From Haliangium sp963772315 (GTDB lineage: Bacteria > Myxococcota_A > Polyangia > Haliangiales > Haliangiaceae): a stretch of DNA of 64,000 nt. Numbering within the stretch: the first letter of the stretch is position 1; every line of letters begins with the position of its first letter. The stretch covers positions 124,001 to 188,000 of the forward strand of contig CAVYWJ010000003.1 of assembly GCA_963772315.1 (NCBI GenBank), in the 5' to 3' direction. The notes under the pieces are model-generated. The model had not been told where the DNA came from. It ran no database searches and saw only the letters and a list, made by a program, of their open reading frames with translations. A program made the position numbers and the translations under genes. Shown piece by piece: positions 44,585 to 55,640 of the stretch.

Positions 44585-46006
44585 ATGCCTCAGGACCTCT
44601 GCGCGCTGTCCGCCACCGAGCTCGTCCATCTCTACCGCAAGCGCGAGCTCTCGCCCGTGGAGGTCGCCGCCGCCGTGCGGCGTCGCATCGAAGACCTGAA
44701 CCCGATCCTGAACGCCTTCAACCTCGTGAGCGACCGGCTCGAAGACGACGCGCGCGAATCCGAAGCGCGCTGGGCGAAGGGCGCGGCGAAAGGCCTGCTC
44801 GACGGCGTGCCGGTCTCGGTGAAGGACATCCTGCTGACGAAGGGCTGGCCGACGCTGCGCGGCTCGAAGACGGTCGACGCGAGCGGGCCGTGGAACGACG
44901 ATGCGCCGGCCGTGGCGCGGCTGCGCGAGCACGGCGCGCTCCTGCTCGGCAAGACCACGACGCCGGAATTCGGCTGGAAAGGAGTGACCGACAGCGCGCT
45001 CACCGGTATCACGCGCAATCCCTGGGACGCCGCCAGGACGCCAGGCGGCTCCTCCGGCGGCGCTGCGGCTGCGCTCGCGGCGGGCATGGGCTCGCTTGCC
45101 CTCGGCACGGACGGCGGGGGCTCCATCCGCATTCCCTGCAGCTTCACCGGCCTGCCGGGTCTCAAGCCATCGTTCGGGCGCGTGCCTGCATGGCCGCTCT
45201 CGCCGTTCGGTACCGTCGCGCACGTCGGGCCGATGGCGCGCACGGTGAGCGATGTAGCCCTGCTGCTCAACGTCATTTCGCTCCCGGATGCGCGCGACTG
45301 GCATGCGCTGCCGGTGGACGCGCGCGACTACCTCAACGGCCTCGACCACGGCATCGCGGGACTGCGCATCGCCTTCTCCGCCGACCTCGGCTACGTCGAG
45401 ATCGATCCGGAGATCGGCGCGATCGTGCGCGGCGCGATGAAGGCGTTCGAGGACGCGGGGGCGCGAGTGGTAGAGAAGAACCCCGGCTTCGAGAATGTGG
45501 AGCCGATTTTCCGCACCCACTGGTTCTCCGGCGCCGCCGCGATGATGCGGAACATTCCCAAGGAGAAGCGCAAGCTCGTCGACCCCGGTCTGCTCGAGGT
45601 CGCCGAGCAGGGCGAGAAAATCGGCGCTGCGGAGCTGCTCGACGCGCAGATGAAGCGCGGCGGGCTCGGGGCGCACATGAACCTCTTCCACTGCGACTAC
45701 GATCTCCTCGTCACGCCGACCCTGCCGATCGCGGCGTTCGACGCGGGAGAGGAATATCCCGGCGCGAAAGCGGGCATGCACTGGACCGACTGGACGCCTT
45801 TCACCTACCCCTTCAATCTGACGCAGCAGCCCGCGGCCTCCGTGCCCTGCGGGCTGACGCGCGCCGGGCTGCCGGTCGGCCTGCAGATCGTCGGGCCGAA
45901 GTACGCCGACGCGCTCGTGCTGCGGGCGAGCCGCGCCTTCGAGGTGGCGCGACCGTTCGCCGCGCCGGATCTAGAAGCGCTCGCCAGAGGAGCGAGGCGA
46001 GGGTGA
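44585..46006 (+). CDS. amidase-signature family amidase
   Basis: 473 residues from ATG 44585. The catalytic Ser-cisSer-Lys triad is visible: Lys80 in PVSVKD, cis-Ser near 156 in TPGGSSGGA and nucleophile Ser180 in GTDGGGSIRIPC. The C-terminal part has the usual LVTPTLPIAAF and NLTQQPAASVPCG segments. It hydrolyses an amide, either of a small molecule or of glutamine for amidotransfer, but no GatB/C partner is nearby. Intact. The substrate is unknown. Confidence 0.9.
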   Translation: MPQDLCALSATELVHLYRKRELSPVEVAAAVRRRIEDLNPILNAFNLVSDRLEDDARESEARWAKGAAKGLLDGVPVSVKDILLTKGWPTLRGSKTVDASGPWNDDAPAVARLREHGALLLGKTTTPEFGWKGVTDSALTGITRNPWDAARTPGGSSGGAAAALAAGMGSLALGTDGGGSIRIPCSFTGLPGLKPSFGRVPAWPLSPFGTVAHVGPMARTVSDVALLLNVISLPDARDWHALPVDARDYLNGLDHGIAGLRIAFSADLGYVEIDPEIGAIVRGAMKAFEDAGARVVEKNPGFENVEPIFRTHWFSGAAAMMRNIPKEKRKLVDPGLLEVAEQGEKIGAAELLDAQMKRGGLGAHMNLFHCDYDLLVTPTLPIAAFDAGEEYPGAKAGMHWTDWTPFTYPFNLTQQPAASVPCGLTRAGLPVGLQIVGPKYADALVLRASRAFEVARPFAAPDLEALARGARRG

Positions 46007-46162
46007 GCTCGAGCGCCCAGGTCGAGCTCACCTTGTCGTCGTAATGTACGAAAACTCGAGCGCGGTGTTAGGCCGCCTTGCGGTGATAGAAGCGAAGGAG
46101 CCCGCCGAGGCCACAATGTACGGAAACTCGAGCGCCCCTGTTTGATGCCAGCGATCTGGGAA
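46007..46162. repeat. direct repeat around a short transposase-like tail
   Basis: AATGTACGAAAACTCGAGCG (from about 46043) and AATGTACGGAAACTCGAGCG (from about 46116) are near-identical, about 73 bp apart. Between them the minus strand reads GLLRFYHRKAA and a stop, which looks like the very end of a transposase. Likely the scar of a lost element between the convergent amidase and propeller genes. Confidence 0.4.
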
Positions 46163-47803
46163 TCACGGCGCAGGGACGAACCGATAGAGGGCGCTCTCGA
46201 CATCGGACGACAGGTAGATGGTCCCCGAGCTGCCCACGGCGACCCCCGTGGGGAGGTAGCCCGGCGGCAGGCCCTTGCTCTCGGGCAGACCGATGCGCAG
46301 GCCGCTCGCGAGCACGGTGGTGCGTCCCGTGGCCGGCTCGATGCGCACCAGCCGCTTGCGGCCCACCTCGGCGACAATCAATCCGCCGTCGGGATGCCGG
46401 GCGATGCCCTCCGGTGCCCGCAGGCCTTTGGCCACTGTGCGCCGGGCCCCATCCGACAAGCGCACACGGGTCACCCGCCCCGAGCGCACCTCGGTGACGT
46501 ATACCCCCGGCTCCTTTGCCTCCGTGTCGGCCACGAGCCCCACCGGCCCCGCCAGGCCCTCGGTCAGCACCGTGGTCCCCGCGGGCTCGGCGGCATCCAC
46601 CCGCACGAGCCGGCCCGTCGTGGCCTCGGCGACGAGCAGAGTGCCATCGGGGAGCTCGAGCGCGCCCTGGACACCATTGGTGTTGGGAATGGTCCGCAGG
46701 ACCTTGCCGGAGCTCCGATCCAGGACCTGCACGCTGCCCACGAAGGCGCTGCTCAGCACCACGTGCGTCGCGCCCAGGCTCACGTGCATCGGGAACGTCA
46801 TCTGCGTGGAGAGCACACGGGTCGTCTGGTTGATCTTCCCGTCACGCCCGCCCACCCGGCGCAGGGCATACACATCCGCCACGTACAGGTTCTCGTCCGG
46901 ATCATCCGGCGCCACGGCCAGGCCGGAGGGCACGGTCAAGCGCGCCTCGACCACGGACCGGACCGAGCCATTCGCGGGATTGACCACGCGGATATCGTTG
47001 TCGGTCATGTTGGACACGTACACCTGGTCATCGGGGCCGACCGCCAGGTTGTCGAGCCCGCTGGGCAGCTTGGCGACGACTTCCTTGCGGCCCGTGGCCA
47101 CGTGGACGCGGACCAGGTCGCCACGCACCGTGTCGACCACGTAGAGGTTCTCGCGGCTCGCGTCGAAGTTGACGGCAACCGGCATCCCGAAGCCCTCGGC
47201 CACGACCTCGATGGCCCCGGTGTCAACGTCCACACGGACGATCTGCGCCTTGAGCAGGAGCGGGCCGTACAGCCGGTCGTCCGGGCCGAACTCGAAGCCG
47301 TTGAGGAATCCGGGCGCGGTAAGGATCTGGCGCGGAGGCTTGCGCCCGCGCGGATCCACTTCCCACAGCGCGTCGGCCCGGCCGAGCTGGGTGACGTAGA
47401 GCCTGCCATCGCGGCGGAACGCCAGCGAGTTGAGCCCCGGCAGATCCTTGGCGATGACGCGCGTCTTTCCATCCGGGGTGCGACGCATCAGCTGGCCGGA
47501 GAGGTAACCGGTCCAGTAGACGGAGCCGTCCGGGCCCACGGTCACGTCATCCGCGCCGCCGAACGGCGGCCCCACCAGGGTGGTCACCGCACCACTGCTC
47601 AAGTCGATGGAGTGGACCGACTGGCCGAGCAGATTGCTGGCCAGCAGGTGCCCCTTGCCATCGACGGCCAGCCCATGGACGCCTTGGAAGGGAGAGCCGG
47701 CCACCACTACCTCCTGGCGATAGACCGGTGGAGGGGAGGCCAGTGCCTGGCCGCTCGCCATCAACAGCCAGGCGATCAGGAGCTTGTCGAGGAATCGATG
47801 CAT
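46163..47803 (-). CDS. secreted beta-propeller protein (NHL/SMP-30/Vgb-like)
   Basis: 546 residues from ATG 47803 (MHRFLDKLLIAWLLMASGQA), with a Sec signal cleaved near ALA-SPP. The rest is a chain of about ten blade repeats (GLAVDGKGHLLASNL, DDVTVGPDGSVYWTGY, LAVGPDDQVYVSN), enough for one large or two six-bladed propellers. Relatives include streptogramin lyase-like Vgb and gluconolactonase/SMP-30 hydrolases. It starts 29 bp after the Baeyer-Villiger monooxygenase gene and is probably co-transcribed. It could hydrolyse the lactone/ester product outside the cytoplasm, but this is inference. Confidence 0.75.
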   Translation of the reverse strand: MHRFLDKLLIAWLLMASGQALASPPPVYRQEVVVAGSPFQGVHGLAVDGKGHLLASNLLGQSVHSIDLSSGAVTTLVGPPFGGADDVTVGPDGSVYWTGYLSGQLMRRTPDGKTRVIAKDLPGLNSLAFRRDGRLYVTQLGRADALWEVDPRGRKPPRQILTAPGFLNGFEFGPDDRLYGPLLLKAQIVRVDVDTGAIEVVAEGFGMPVAVNFDASRENLYVVDTVRGDLVRVHVATGRKEVVAKLPSGLDNLAVGPDDQVYVSNMTDNDIRVVNPANGSVRSVVEARLTVPSGLAVAPDDPDENLYVADVYALRRVGGRDGKINQTTRVLSTQMTFPMHVSLGATHVVLSSAFVGSVQVLDRSSGKVLRTIPNTNGVQGALELPDGTLLVAEATTGRLVRVDAAEPAGTTVLTEGLAGPVGLVADTEAKEPGVYVTEVRSGRVTRVRLSDGARRTVAKGLRAPEGIARHPDGGLIVAEVGRKRLVRIEPATGRTTVLASGLRIGLPESKGLPPGYLPTGVAVGSSGTIYLSSDVESALYRFVPAP

Positions 47804-47832
47804 CGGGAACCTCCGGGCGGAGCGCGGATGAA

Positions 47833-49644
<1,812 letters not shown>

Positions 49645-49673
49645 CGCGCACCTCCTTTCGGCTCGACAGCCGC

Positions 49674-49701
49674 AGCGATGTACACAGCCGTGTACATCGC
49701 T
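49674..49701. promoter_or_regulatory. TetR-type operator between the BVMO and tetR genes
   Basis: AGCGATGTACAC and GTGTACATCGCT are perfect 12-bp inverted arms with a 4-bp spacer (AGCC). A half-site repeat, GGCCGTGTACAT, overlaps the regulator's start at 49734-49745. The site is 30 bp upstream of the BVMO ATG and about 40 bp upstream of tetR, a typical place for repression of both. Confidence 0.75.
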
Positions 49702-49742
49702 AGAAATAACCCAATCCCAGTCCTAAGTAAACGGCCGTGTAC

Positions 49743-50324
49743 ATGTCCCGTCCTACCGACCCCACGAAGCTGACACGCACGCGCGATGCCGAGCGCACGC
49801 GCACCGCGATACTCGACGCCGCGCGCACTCTCTTCTCGACGCGCGGCTTCACCAACACCGGTGTGCGAGAGGTGGCGGAGCTCGCCGGGGTGAGCTCCGC
49901 GCTCGTCGGCCGCTACTTCGGCTCGAAGGAGGGGCTGTTCCGGGCGACGTTGGAGCGGGTGCTCGACATCTCCCCGATGCTCCGCGGAGATCGGCGCCGC
50001 TTCGGAGTGGACATGGTGGCGATCTTCTTCGACACGCCGGACGCATCGGGCCCGCTGGCGATGATGATCCTCTCGGCGGCCGACCCCGCGGCGCACGCGG
50101 CGAGCATCGAGTTTCTCCAGACCAAGGTGATCACGCCGCTGGCCAGGTGGCTGGGACCACCGGACGGCGAGGGGCGTGCGGCGCGGCTCAACATTCTCTG
50201 GACCGGCTTCCTCACCAGCTGGAAGCTGCTGCCCATCCAGCCGCTCGCCGGGGAGCGCATCGCCTCCACCCGCCGCTGGCTGGAGGCCGCGACCCAGGCG
50301 ATCGTCGACGAAGGCGAGGCCTGA
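49743..50324 (+). CDS. TetR-family transcriptional regulator
   Basis: 193 residues from ATG 49743 (a GTG at 49737 is in frame). The N-terminal TetR helix-turn-helix spans about 15-60 (ILDAARTLFSTRGFTNTGVR, AGVSSALVGRYFGSKEGLF). The C-terminal ligand domain is all-helical with the core-conserved LDISPMLRGDRR region. Divergent from the BVMO gene with a strong palindrome between them, so autorepression and control of the BVMO/propeller pair are likely. The ligand is unknown. Confidence 0.9.
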   Translation: MSRPTDPTKLTRTRDAERTRTAILDAARTLFSTRGFTNTGVREVAELAGVSSALVGRYFGSKEGLFRATLERVLDISPMLRGDRRRFGVDMVAIFFDTPDASGPLAMMILSAADPAAHAASIEFLQTKVITPLARWLGPPDGEGRAARLNILWTGFLTSWKLLPIQPLAGERIASTRRWLEAATQAIVDEGEA

Positions 50325-50354
50325 GCGCTGTCCAACCGCAGCACGCGCTGCGAA

Positions 50355-52178
50355 TCACGGCGAGAACGAGAAGCTCTGGTTCGAGGTCCACACGCAATGC
50401 CACTGGAGCAAGAGCCCGCCGTCACCTGACGCCGCGCCCGCGATGTCGAGGCATTGGTTGCTGTGCTTCGCTTGCAGCGCGAAGTAGCCGTTGTCGTAGG
50501 AGAGCAGCCTGAACCGCTGATTCGAGCCGCCGTTGCACGCGTGCTGGACGACGTTCGTACTCGCCGACTGGGACGAGCCCGCGACGTCCATGCACTTGCC
50601 GCTGTGGCGCGCGCGCATGGTGAAGTAGCCGTCCCCGGTGGACTCGAGCAGCCAGCGCTGGTTGTCGGCATGGAAGTTGGTGTACTGGGAGAGGTTCACA
50701 CCGTTGTCATGGCTGGCGCCCGGGACGTCGATCGCTCGGCCGCTGTGCTGCGCGACGATCGTCGCGTACTCCGCGCCCGTCGTATCGTTGATGAAAGGGA
50801 TGTTCGCGCCCACCGACGAGCGACCGCATCCGTCCTTGCCGCAGCCGCCCATCGAGCGCACGTCGCCCGTCTGCTCGATCGGATGGCCGATGCCGTCGAA
50901 GCAGCCCGAGCCGTAGCAGTTCATCCAAGCCGGCGTATTGCCGCCGCGCGCGAGGGCGACCAGGTTGTTCCATGTGTCCATGTGGTAGTCGTTGCCGCTG
51001 GGATTCCGGAAGTCCTCGAAGTAGAGGCAGCCGCCCGAGCCGCCGCCGTCGTGGTAGGTGCCGTGCGCGTTCTTGCCGACGTAGCCGACCGGATGCGTGC
51101 CGCCCGTGAGCTCGAATGCACCGGGCTCGCGGCTGTACCAGCCCCCATGCTGCGAGAAGGCGACGCGACGGAGCTGCCCGTCGATGATCAGCACGGCCAT
51201 GGACTCCCAGTCCGCCGCGTGCGAGCCGAGCGAGCCGAAGCACGTGCTCTGCCAAGCGTAGAAGTACCAGTAGCGGATGATCACTGCGTTGGTGCCGACC
51301 TGATTCGCGATGTAGTAGGTCGGAACCTGATTGTTCGCGACCGTCGCGTAGTCCTTGTTACACAGCGAGATCGCGCTCGCCCCCTGCGCGCGCTGCGCGA
51401 AGTAGGTGCCCGGATCGCTCGGGAAACACTTGCTCTGCTCGCCCGAGCCCGTGCTCGTCTCCTGATCGAAGCGAAGGCGCGGCGCGTATCGCGCGGCCAG
51501 CGCGGCGTAGTCGAACGACGGTCCCCCCTCGTCCGCCCGGCACAGGTAGAGGCTCATGTTGTCGCAGTAACGACCGCTGCAGCTCGCGCCCGCGACGTAC
51601 ATCGACTCCGGCGCGACGAAGCTGCCCCCGTCGTCGTCGGAGACCGGCGCGGTCCAGTAGCAGCCCGTGCGGACGCCGCCGTTGTCGAGCTGCGAGCACC
51701 GCAAGGAGACGCTGTCGCAGTTGCTCCCCGTGCAGTGGATGCCGGTCACGAAGCCGTTGTTGTCGCACACCGCGTAGTTGGTCCCCTCTTCGGAGAAGTA
51801 GCTCGTCCACCAGCTGTTGGTCTGCGTGTAGCCAGACTCGACGTTGAGCAGCCCGATGTCGTCGCAATAGCTCCCGCGGCAACGAAGCCCCTGGATCAGG
51901 AAGCTCGCGGCGCTCTCGATCGCGGACGCGCCGTCGGTCGTCCATCCCGTCCAGTGCGGCGGATGGACCTCGGTGTGGAAGTACGTGTTCTGCGCGCTCC
52001 ACGAGGCGCCCGGCGCCTCGCTCTCGTCGTTCGGCCGGACGCCGGTGTCCAGGAACGCGCGCGGATCGAGCGAGCCTGAAGCGTCACTCGAGACGTCAAC
52101 GCTGCACGCGGCCGACGCGCTCACGATCAAGCCCATGGCCACGATCGCGCGGATCTGTCGATGGATATTTCGTTTCAT
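50355..52178 (-). CDS. secreted lipoprotein with Vps62-like and ricin B-type lectin domains
   Basis: 607 residues. The signal peptide ends with the lipobox-like SASAAC. Residues about 95-215 contain three Cys repeats of the form CxGxxCD (CRGSYCDD, CTGSNCDS, CSGRYCDN). Residues about 225-455 form a Vps62-type domain (YWYFYAWQS, HAADWESMAVLI, AFSQHGGWY). Residues about 470-607 form a ricin-B beta-trefoil with three repeats ending NQRW, NQRF and NQSF. It probably binds glycans on the outside. Such modular proteins are common in predatory myxobacteria. It ends 30 bp from the convergent tetR gene. Confidence 0.8.
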   Translation of the reverse strand: MKRNIHRQIRAIVAMGLIVSASAACSVDVSSDASGSLDPRAFLDTGVRPNDESEAPGASWSAQNTYFHTEVHPPHWTGWTTDGASAIESAASFLIQGLRCRGSYCDDIGLLNVESGYTQTNSWWTSYFSEEGTNYAVCDNNGFVTGIHCTGSNCDSVSLRCSQLDNGGVRTGCYWTAPVSDDDGGSFVAPESMYVAGASCSGRYCDNMSLYLCRADEGGPSFDYAALAARYAPRLRFDQETSTGSGEQSKCFPSDPGTYFAQRAQGASAISLCNKDYATVANNQVPTYYIANQVGTNAVIIRYWYFYAWQSTCFGSLGSHAADWESMAVLIIDGQLRRVAFSQHGGWYSREPGAFELTGGTHPVGYVGKNAHGTYHDGGGSGGCLYFEDFRNPSGNDYHMDTWNNLVALARGGNTPAWMNCYGSGCFDGIGHPIEQTGDVRSMGGCGKDGCGRSSVGANIPFINDTTGAEYATIVAQHSGRAIDVPGASHDNGVNLSQYTNFHADNQRWLLESTGDGYFTMRARHSGKCMDVAGSSQSASTNVVQHACNGGSNQRFRLLSYDNGYFALQAKHSNQCLDIAGAASGDGGLLLQWHCVWTSNQSFSFSP

Positions 52179-52194
52179 GCTGCACCTCTACGAA

Positions 52195-52300
52195 TCCCAG
52201 GTTGGTCGAGCGCGCAATGTACATGGTGCCGGGGCGAGGGAACAATCTCTGCCTGGCACTGTAACCGGTGTTACACAAACACTGCAGGTGCCCTGCTGCA
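52195..52300 (+). repeat. dispersed element-end repeat, copy C (degenerate)
   Basis: GGTCGAGCGCGCAATGTACA, GGGGCGAGGGAACAATC and ACTGCAGG occur in the order seen in copies A (39.1 kb) and B (57.1 kb), with more differences. It lies in the upstream region of the Vps62/ricin gene and could have supplied or changed its promoter. Confidence 0.5.
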
Positions 52301-52419
52301 TCACGAACATCAGGCCTGATCGTCACGCCGCCAACCTCGAGCACCTCTACCTGCTCGGTTAAGCTCGCTTGACCAGAGTGGCTCTGCGGGGACGGGAAGA
52401 GGGCAGGCTGGCCCAGCCG

Positions 52420-52816
52420 TTGTCGAGTCGACAATCAGCCAATCATCGACGCCTCTCGGTGCGCCGGGCAAATCCTTGGGCAGGCTGGCCGCATATGCCA
52501 GCGCAATTTCAGACAGCCTCTTCATGACCTCTTCGAGAGGCGGACCGAACCAGTCGTAGAATGACCCGCGCGCGACTCGAGGCGCTCCATTCTCGAAGTA
52601 TGTTCGCATGATATCTGCTTGCCGCCCGCTGAGCTCGAGGCCGAGGCGAGCATCGCGTGCAGGAGCTTGAGCGCATCCCGCTTTCGCTCTCGCTGCTCGA
52701 ATCCTGCCGCATCCACGGCACCCTGCAGAACCGAATCGGGCAGCACCGTTTCCATGATGTCCTTGAGCTCTTGGCCGGCCATGCGGCCAACTACTTACTT
52801 GAAATAAAACACACAC
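52420..52816 (-). pseudogene. IS4-family transposase, N-terminal part, frameshifted and deleted
   Basis: One minus frame gives MAGQELKDIMETVLPDSVLQ and ERKRDALKLLHAMLASASSS. A second frame, joined near 52630, gives ADIMRTYFENGAPRVARGSF, DWFGPPLEEVMKRLSEIALA and DDWLIVDSTT, the first DDE Asp region. It then jumps to the element's 3' end (GCGGGGACGGGAAGAGGGC, 52395-52413), so the middle and C-terminus are deleted. It complements the fragment at 30.3 kb. Confidence 0.7.
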
Positions 52817-52879
52817 AATTGCGCGGCAGCTGCGATTTCATAAGCTGTCGACTTCGCTGACAGATTTTCTTGACCGGCG

Positions 52880-53190
52880 CGCATGCCTGCCCGAGCATCG
52901 ACGCGACATGCGCAATCGCAGCTGCGAATACTGGAGAGCCCGAGCAGCGCGCATCGGCCCCGAGACCGCCGGACTGGTGGACGAAATCTTCGAATCCGAC
53001 GATGTCCTGAGCCAGCTGCGCAAGGTGCAGTGCATCGTGACCCATCTCGAAGGCTTCCTTGTCCATCGTGCCGAGGCGGCGAGCCGTCGCGCGCGGTTCT
53101 TCGGCACCTACAGCTATCAGGGTGTGAAATCGATCCTGGTCAGGGGCGCTCGACTTCGAGCCGCTGCCCGAGGCACCGCTCCCTGTGTAA
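52880..53190 (+). pseudogene. IS21 istA transposase, C-terminal remnant, frameshifted
   Basis: The plus strand reads RARAARIGPETAGLVDEIFE, VTHLEGFLVHRAEAASRRAR and FFGTYSYQGVKSILV. It then shifts frame to ALDFEPLPEAPLPV and a stop at about 53190. This is the typical C-terminal third of IstA. The catalytic part is missing. Confidence 0.75.
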
Positions 53191-53260
53191 GAGCCGGACC
53201 GACGTCCGAGGTTCGCGCGCAGCGTCGCGGAGCTGCTCGCCAGCCAGATGGAGATGTCGC

Positions 53261-53599
53261 ATGAGCCCCGTTGACGAGCTGGTCCCGTTGCTCAAGAACC
53301 TGCGGCTGAGCGGCGTCTTGCAGAGCCTCGAGCTCAGGCTCGCGCAGGCAGCCCAGGACAACCTCGCCCCCGCCGAGCTCCTGCTCCGGTTGCTCACCGA
53401 TGGCAGCCATGAGCGCAAACTGCTCAGGTTCATGAGCCCGGCGCTGCTGATCCTGGACGATCTCGGCCTGCGCCAGCTCGCGCCCGAGGAGACCGTGGAC
53501 CGCCATGATGTCATCCGGCTCCGCTACGAGCGCGGCTCGATCGTGCTCACCTCCAACCGCGCCCTCGACGCCCGCCGCAGCAAGGAGATAGCACCATGA
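53261..53599 (+). pseudogene. IS21 istB ATPase with internal deletion
   Basis: 112 residues. The N-terminus (LVPLLKNLRLSGVLQSLELR) is followed directly by the Walker B part (ALLILDDLGLRQLAPEE) and the SIVLTSNR sensor segment. The Walker A (GPTGTGKSH-type) region and about 100 residues between are absent. The frame is open but the product cannot bind ATP normally. Confidence 0.8.
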
Positions 53600-53616
53600 C
53601 ACAACGCATCGAAAGT

Positions 53617-53731
53617 GATCAGTTTGGCCGCCCCGCGTGCCTGGCCGCGTTCGCGGTCAGCGTGGGGGGGCCTGTTCGCGGCGATCACCGGAGCAGTTTG
53701 GCCGCCCCGAGCTGGATCAGTTGGGCCGCCC
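53617..53731 (+). repeat. IS21-type terminal multiple repeats
   Basis: GATCAGTTTGGCCGCCCCG (53617), GAGCAGTTTGGCCGCCCCG (53691) and GATCAGTTGGGCCGCCC (53715) are direct copies just after the istB remnant. IS21 elements carry several such transposase-binding repeats at each end. Confidence 0.7.
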
Positions 53732-54469
53732 TTTGACACCTGATACGAGGACGACAACTGAGTGAGCCAGCAACCCCAGCTTGACCGCCGCCGCTTTGTC
53801 GACAAGCCCACCCGCGCATGCGTTTCGTGCTCCCACGGCTGGTCAACTGGTGCGCGTCTGTCAAGCCGCTACGCGGCTGCTCCGCTTCGCAGCGCCCCTG
53901 CGGGTGACAGCCACGCACCAGCCGGCGCCAGGCTCGTCATGGCAGCAAGGAGGACCTTGCTGCCGTATCCATCCAGGAGGACTCCGCTGCTCTGAACAGA
54001 GCGCAGCACACGCATGAGAGCTTCGTCTCGACCTTGTGACCCGTTTGACCGCCGCGTCCTGGCGACTGCGCTATTGTGCATTGATCCCCGGCAGGCATGC
54101 TGGTGAGCTCGCCCAGGAGATGGGCAGCGCCAAGACACGTCGGATCCCACCCTGCACCGAGCCAATGGGCTCATCACCAGTGCGTATGGAAGTCTGGCGG
54201 TAAACGGTCGCTTTTCGAGACGAAGATCGAATGTGTAAATTGTGTATGTGAATGGGCGCGCTGGGTGCGCCGCATCGACAACGAACAGGAAAATACGTTC
54301 AGCCAAATCTGACGTTGACAACCACGGGTCGTCTCATGGAATGTGTTCTTGGTGGCCTGGGGAGGAGTGCACGGGCGTCGTGCTTGAGGGGGGAGCGCGG
54401 CAATACATGACCGAGCGCCGGCAGTGGAGCCGGCGTATTTTCAACCCACGCAGAGGAACAAGGTACGAT
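53732..54469. other. 740 bp of relic DNA without an assigned gene
   Basis: Short frames exist on both strands. A plus-strand stretch reads ELAQEMGSAKTRRIPP and shares DNA with 44.33 kb, so it is probably an eroded transposase. The last 150 bp carry the leader of the OsmC gene. Confidence 0.4.
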
Positions 54470-55030
54470 ATGGCAGAGAACGCAACCGGCGTCGTCAACG
54501 GGCTCGACACTGACGCACTGCGACAGGTCATCAAGGATATAGCCGCAGAGCCCGCCAAGGGCATGACCAGGTTCCAGGTCGTGACCGCATGGCAGGGTCA
54601 GATGAAGTGTGAGACCAAGGTGAGCTCGTGGATGCTGGGCGGGCATACCATCCCGCACTCGCACACCATCGTGGTCGACGAGCCGCCCGAGCTCCTGGGC
54701 AGGGACGAGGCGCCCAACCCGCAGGAGGTGCTGATGGCGGCCTTGAACTCCTGCGTCATGATGGGCTACGTCGCGCAGGCGGCCTTGAAGGGCATCACGC
54801 TGGAGAAGCTCGTGATCGAGACCGAGGGCGATATCGACCTGCGCGGCTTGTTCCGCATCGACGAGTCGATCGTGCCCGGCTACGAGACCATCAGCTACCG
54901 CGTGCACATCAAGGGTAACGGCACGCCCGAGCAGTTCCAGGAGATCCACGAGGCCGTGCGCATGACCTCGCCCAACTTTTACAACATCTCCCGGCCAATC
55001 AGGCTCGACGCCAAACTGATCGTCGGCTGA
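54470..55030 (+). CDS. OsmC/Ohr-family protein
   Basis: 186 residues from ATG 54470 (CAGAGGA site upstream). OsmC fold: VSSWMLGGHTIPHSHTIVVDE, then the catalytic-Cys helix PNPQEVLMAALNSCVMMGY (Cys95) and VIETEGDIDLRGLF. Family members reduce organic hydroperoxides with a Cys pair; a second candidate Cys is Cys47. Some OsmC-like proteins with GDIDLRGL are of unknown function. Surrounded by transposon relics, but intact. Confidence 0.85.
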   Translation: MAENATGVVNGLDTDALRQVIKDIAAEPAKGMTRFQVVTAWQGQMKCETKVSSWMLGGHTIPHSHTIVVDEPPELLGRDEAPNPQEVLMAALNSCVMMGYVAQAALKGITLEKLVIETEGDIDLRGLFRIDESIVPGYETISYRVHIKGNGTPEQFQEIHEAVRMTSPNFYNISRPIRLDAKLIVG

Positions 55031-55119
55031 TCGTCAGCGATACAGCTGCCTGCGCCGCTGGCGGCGCCCGAGGCCGAGATCGCGCGGGACTGCTCGATCA
55101 CTGGCTCGGACCTCTTTCA

Positions 55120-55440
55120 CGCGTCTGCGGCGTCGTGCGACCCAGCAGATCGCTGTCGCTTATGCGATCGGGCTTCTCGGCCGGCGCCTCGCTGAGGATC
55201 AACGGCTGCGCGTTGACGTACCGCACTGCCGTGGTTGCGATAGAAGCCCCGGTGCAGGTACACGCGGCCGTCGGGCGAGCGGATCTACGCGGGCGGTGCT
55301 TCGTACGGCGTGTCGAGCGCGGCCATGTCGAACTCCAGGCGCCCCGAGTGCTGCACGATGTTGATCTTGTGCAGCGTCCCGTCGTCGTTGCTCACGATCT
55401 TGAGCGTGGTCATCAGGCCCGCGTGATTGAGCGGTGATTG
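55120..55440 (-). pseudogene. TonB C-terminal-domain-like protein, 3' remnant
   Basis: The minus strand reads LMTTLKIVSNDDGTLHKINI, SGRLEFDMAALDTPYEAPPA, a TAG stop, then IRSPDGRVYLHRGFYRNHGS. A frameshift leads to NAQPLILSEAPAE. The SPDGRVYLHxxF block resembles the TonB-C-like domain of myxobacterial secreted proteins. One stop and one frameshift mark decay. Confidence 0.55.
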
Positions 55441-55528
55441 CCGGGCTTGTCGCTCAGCGACTCGAGGACCCGAACGCCCACAGCGGATGGATCTCGCGGT
55501 ACATGCGGGCAGGAGCGCATAGCGTGCC

Positions 55529-55640
55529 TTGCGCGTGCCCGGCAGCGAGCTCCCGGACAACGTTCGCGCCTGGTTGATCAAGGTCATGCACAACCTGTTC
55601 TTCGACCAGCTCGCGCGCAGTATGATTTCTGGCGTCGCTA
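55529..55640 (+). pseudogene. possible ECF sigma factor fragment
   Basis: DNVRAWLIKVMHNLFFDQ resembles the end of sigma region 2.2 of ECF factors (RAWLxxVxxNLFxD). Nothing before or after continues the family. Weak call. Confidence 0.3.

Noticed and set aside
50454..52079. 541-codon plus-strand frame opposite the Vps62/ricin lipoprotein
   Set aside because: Repetitive Val/Ala/Arg composition of a mirror frame; the minus-strand protein has a lipobox and named domains.
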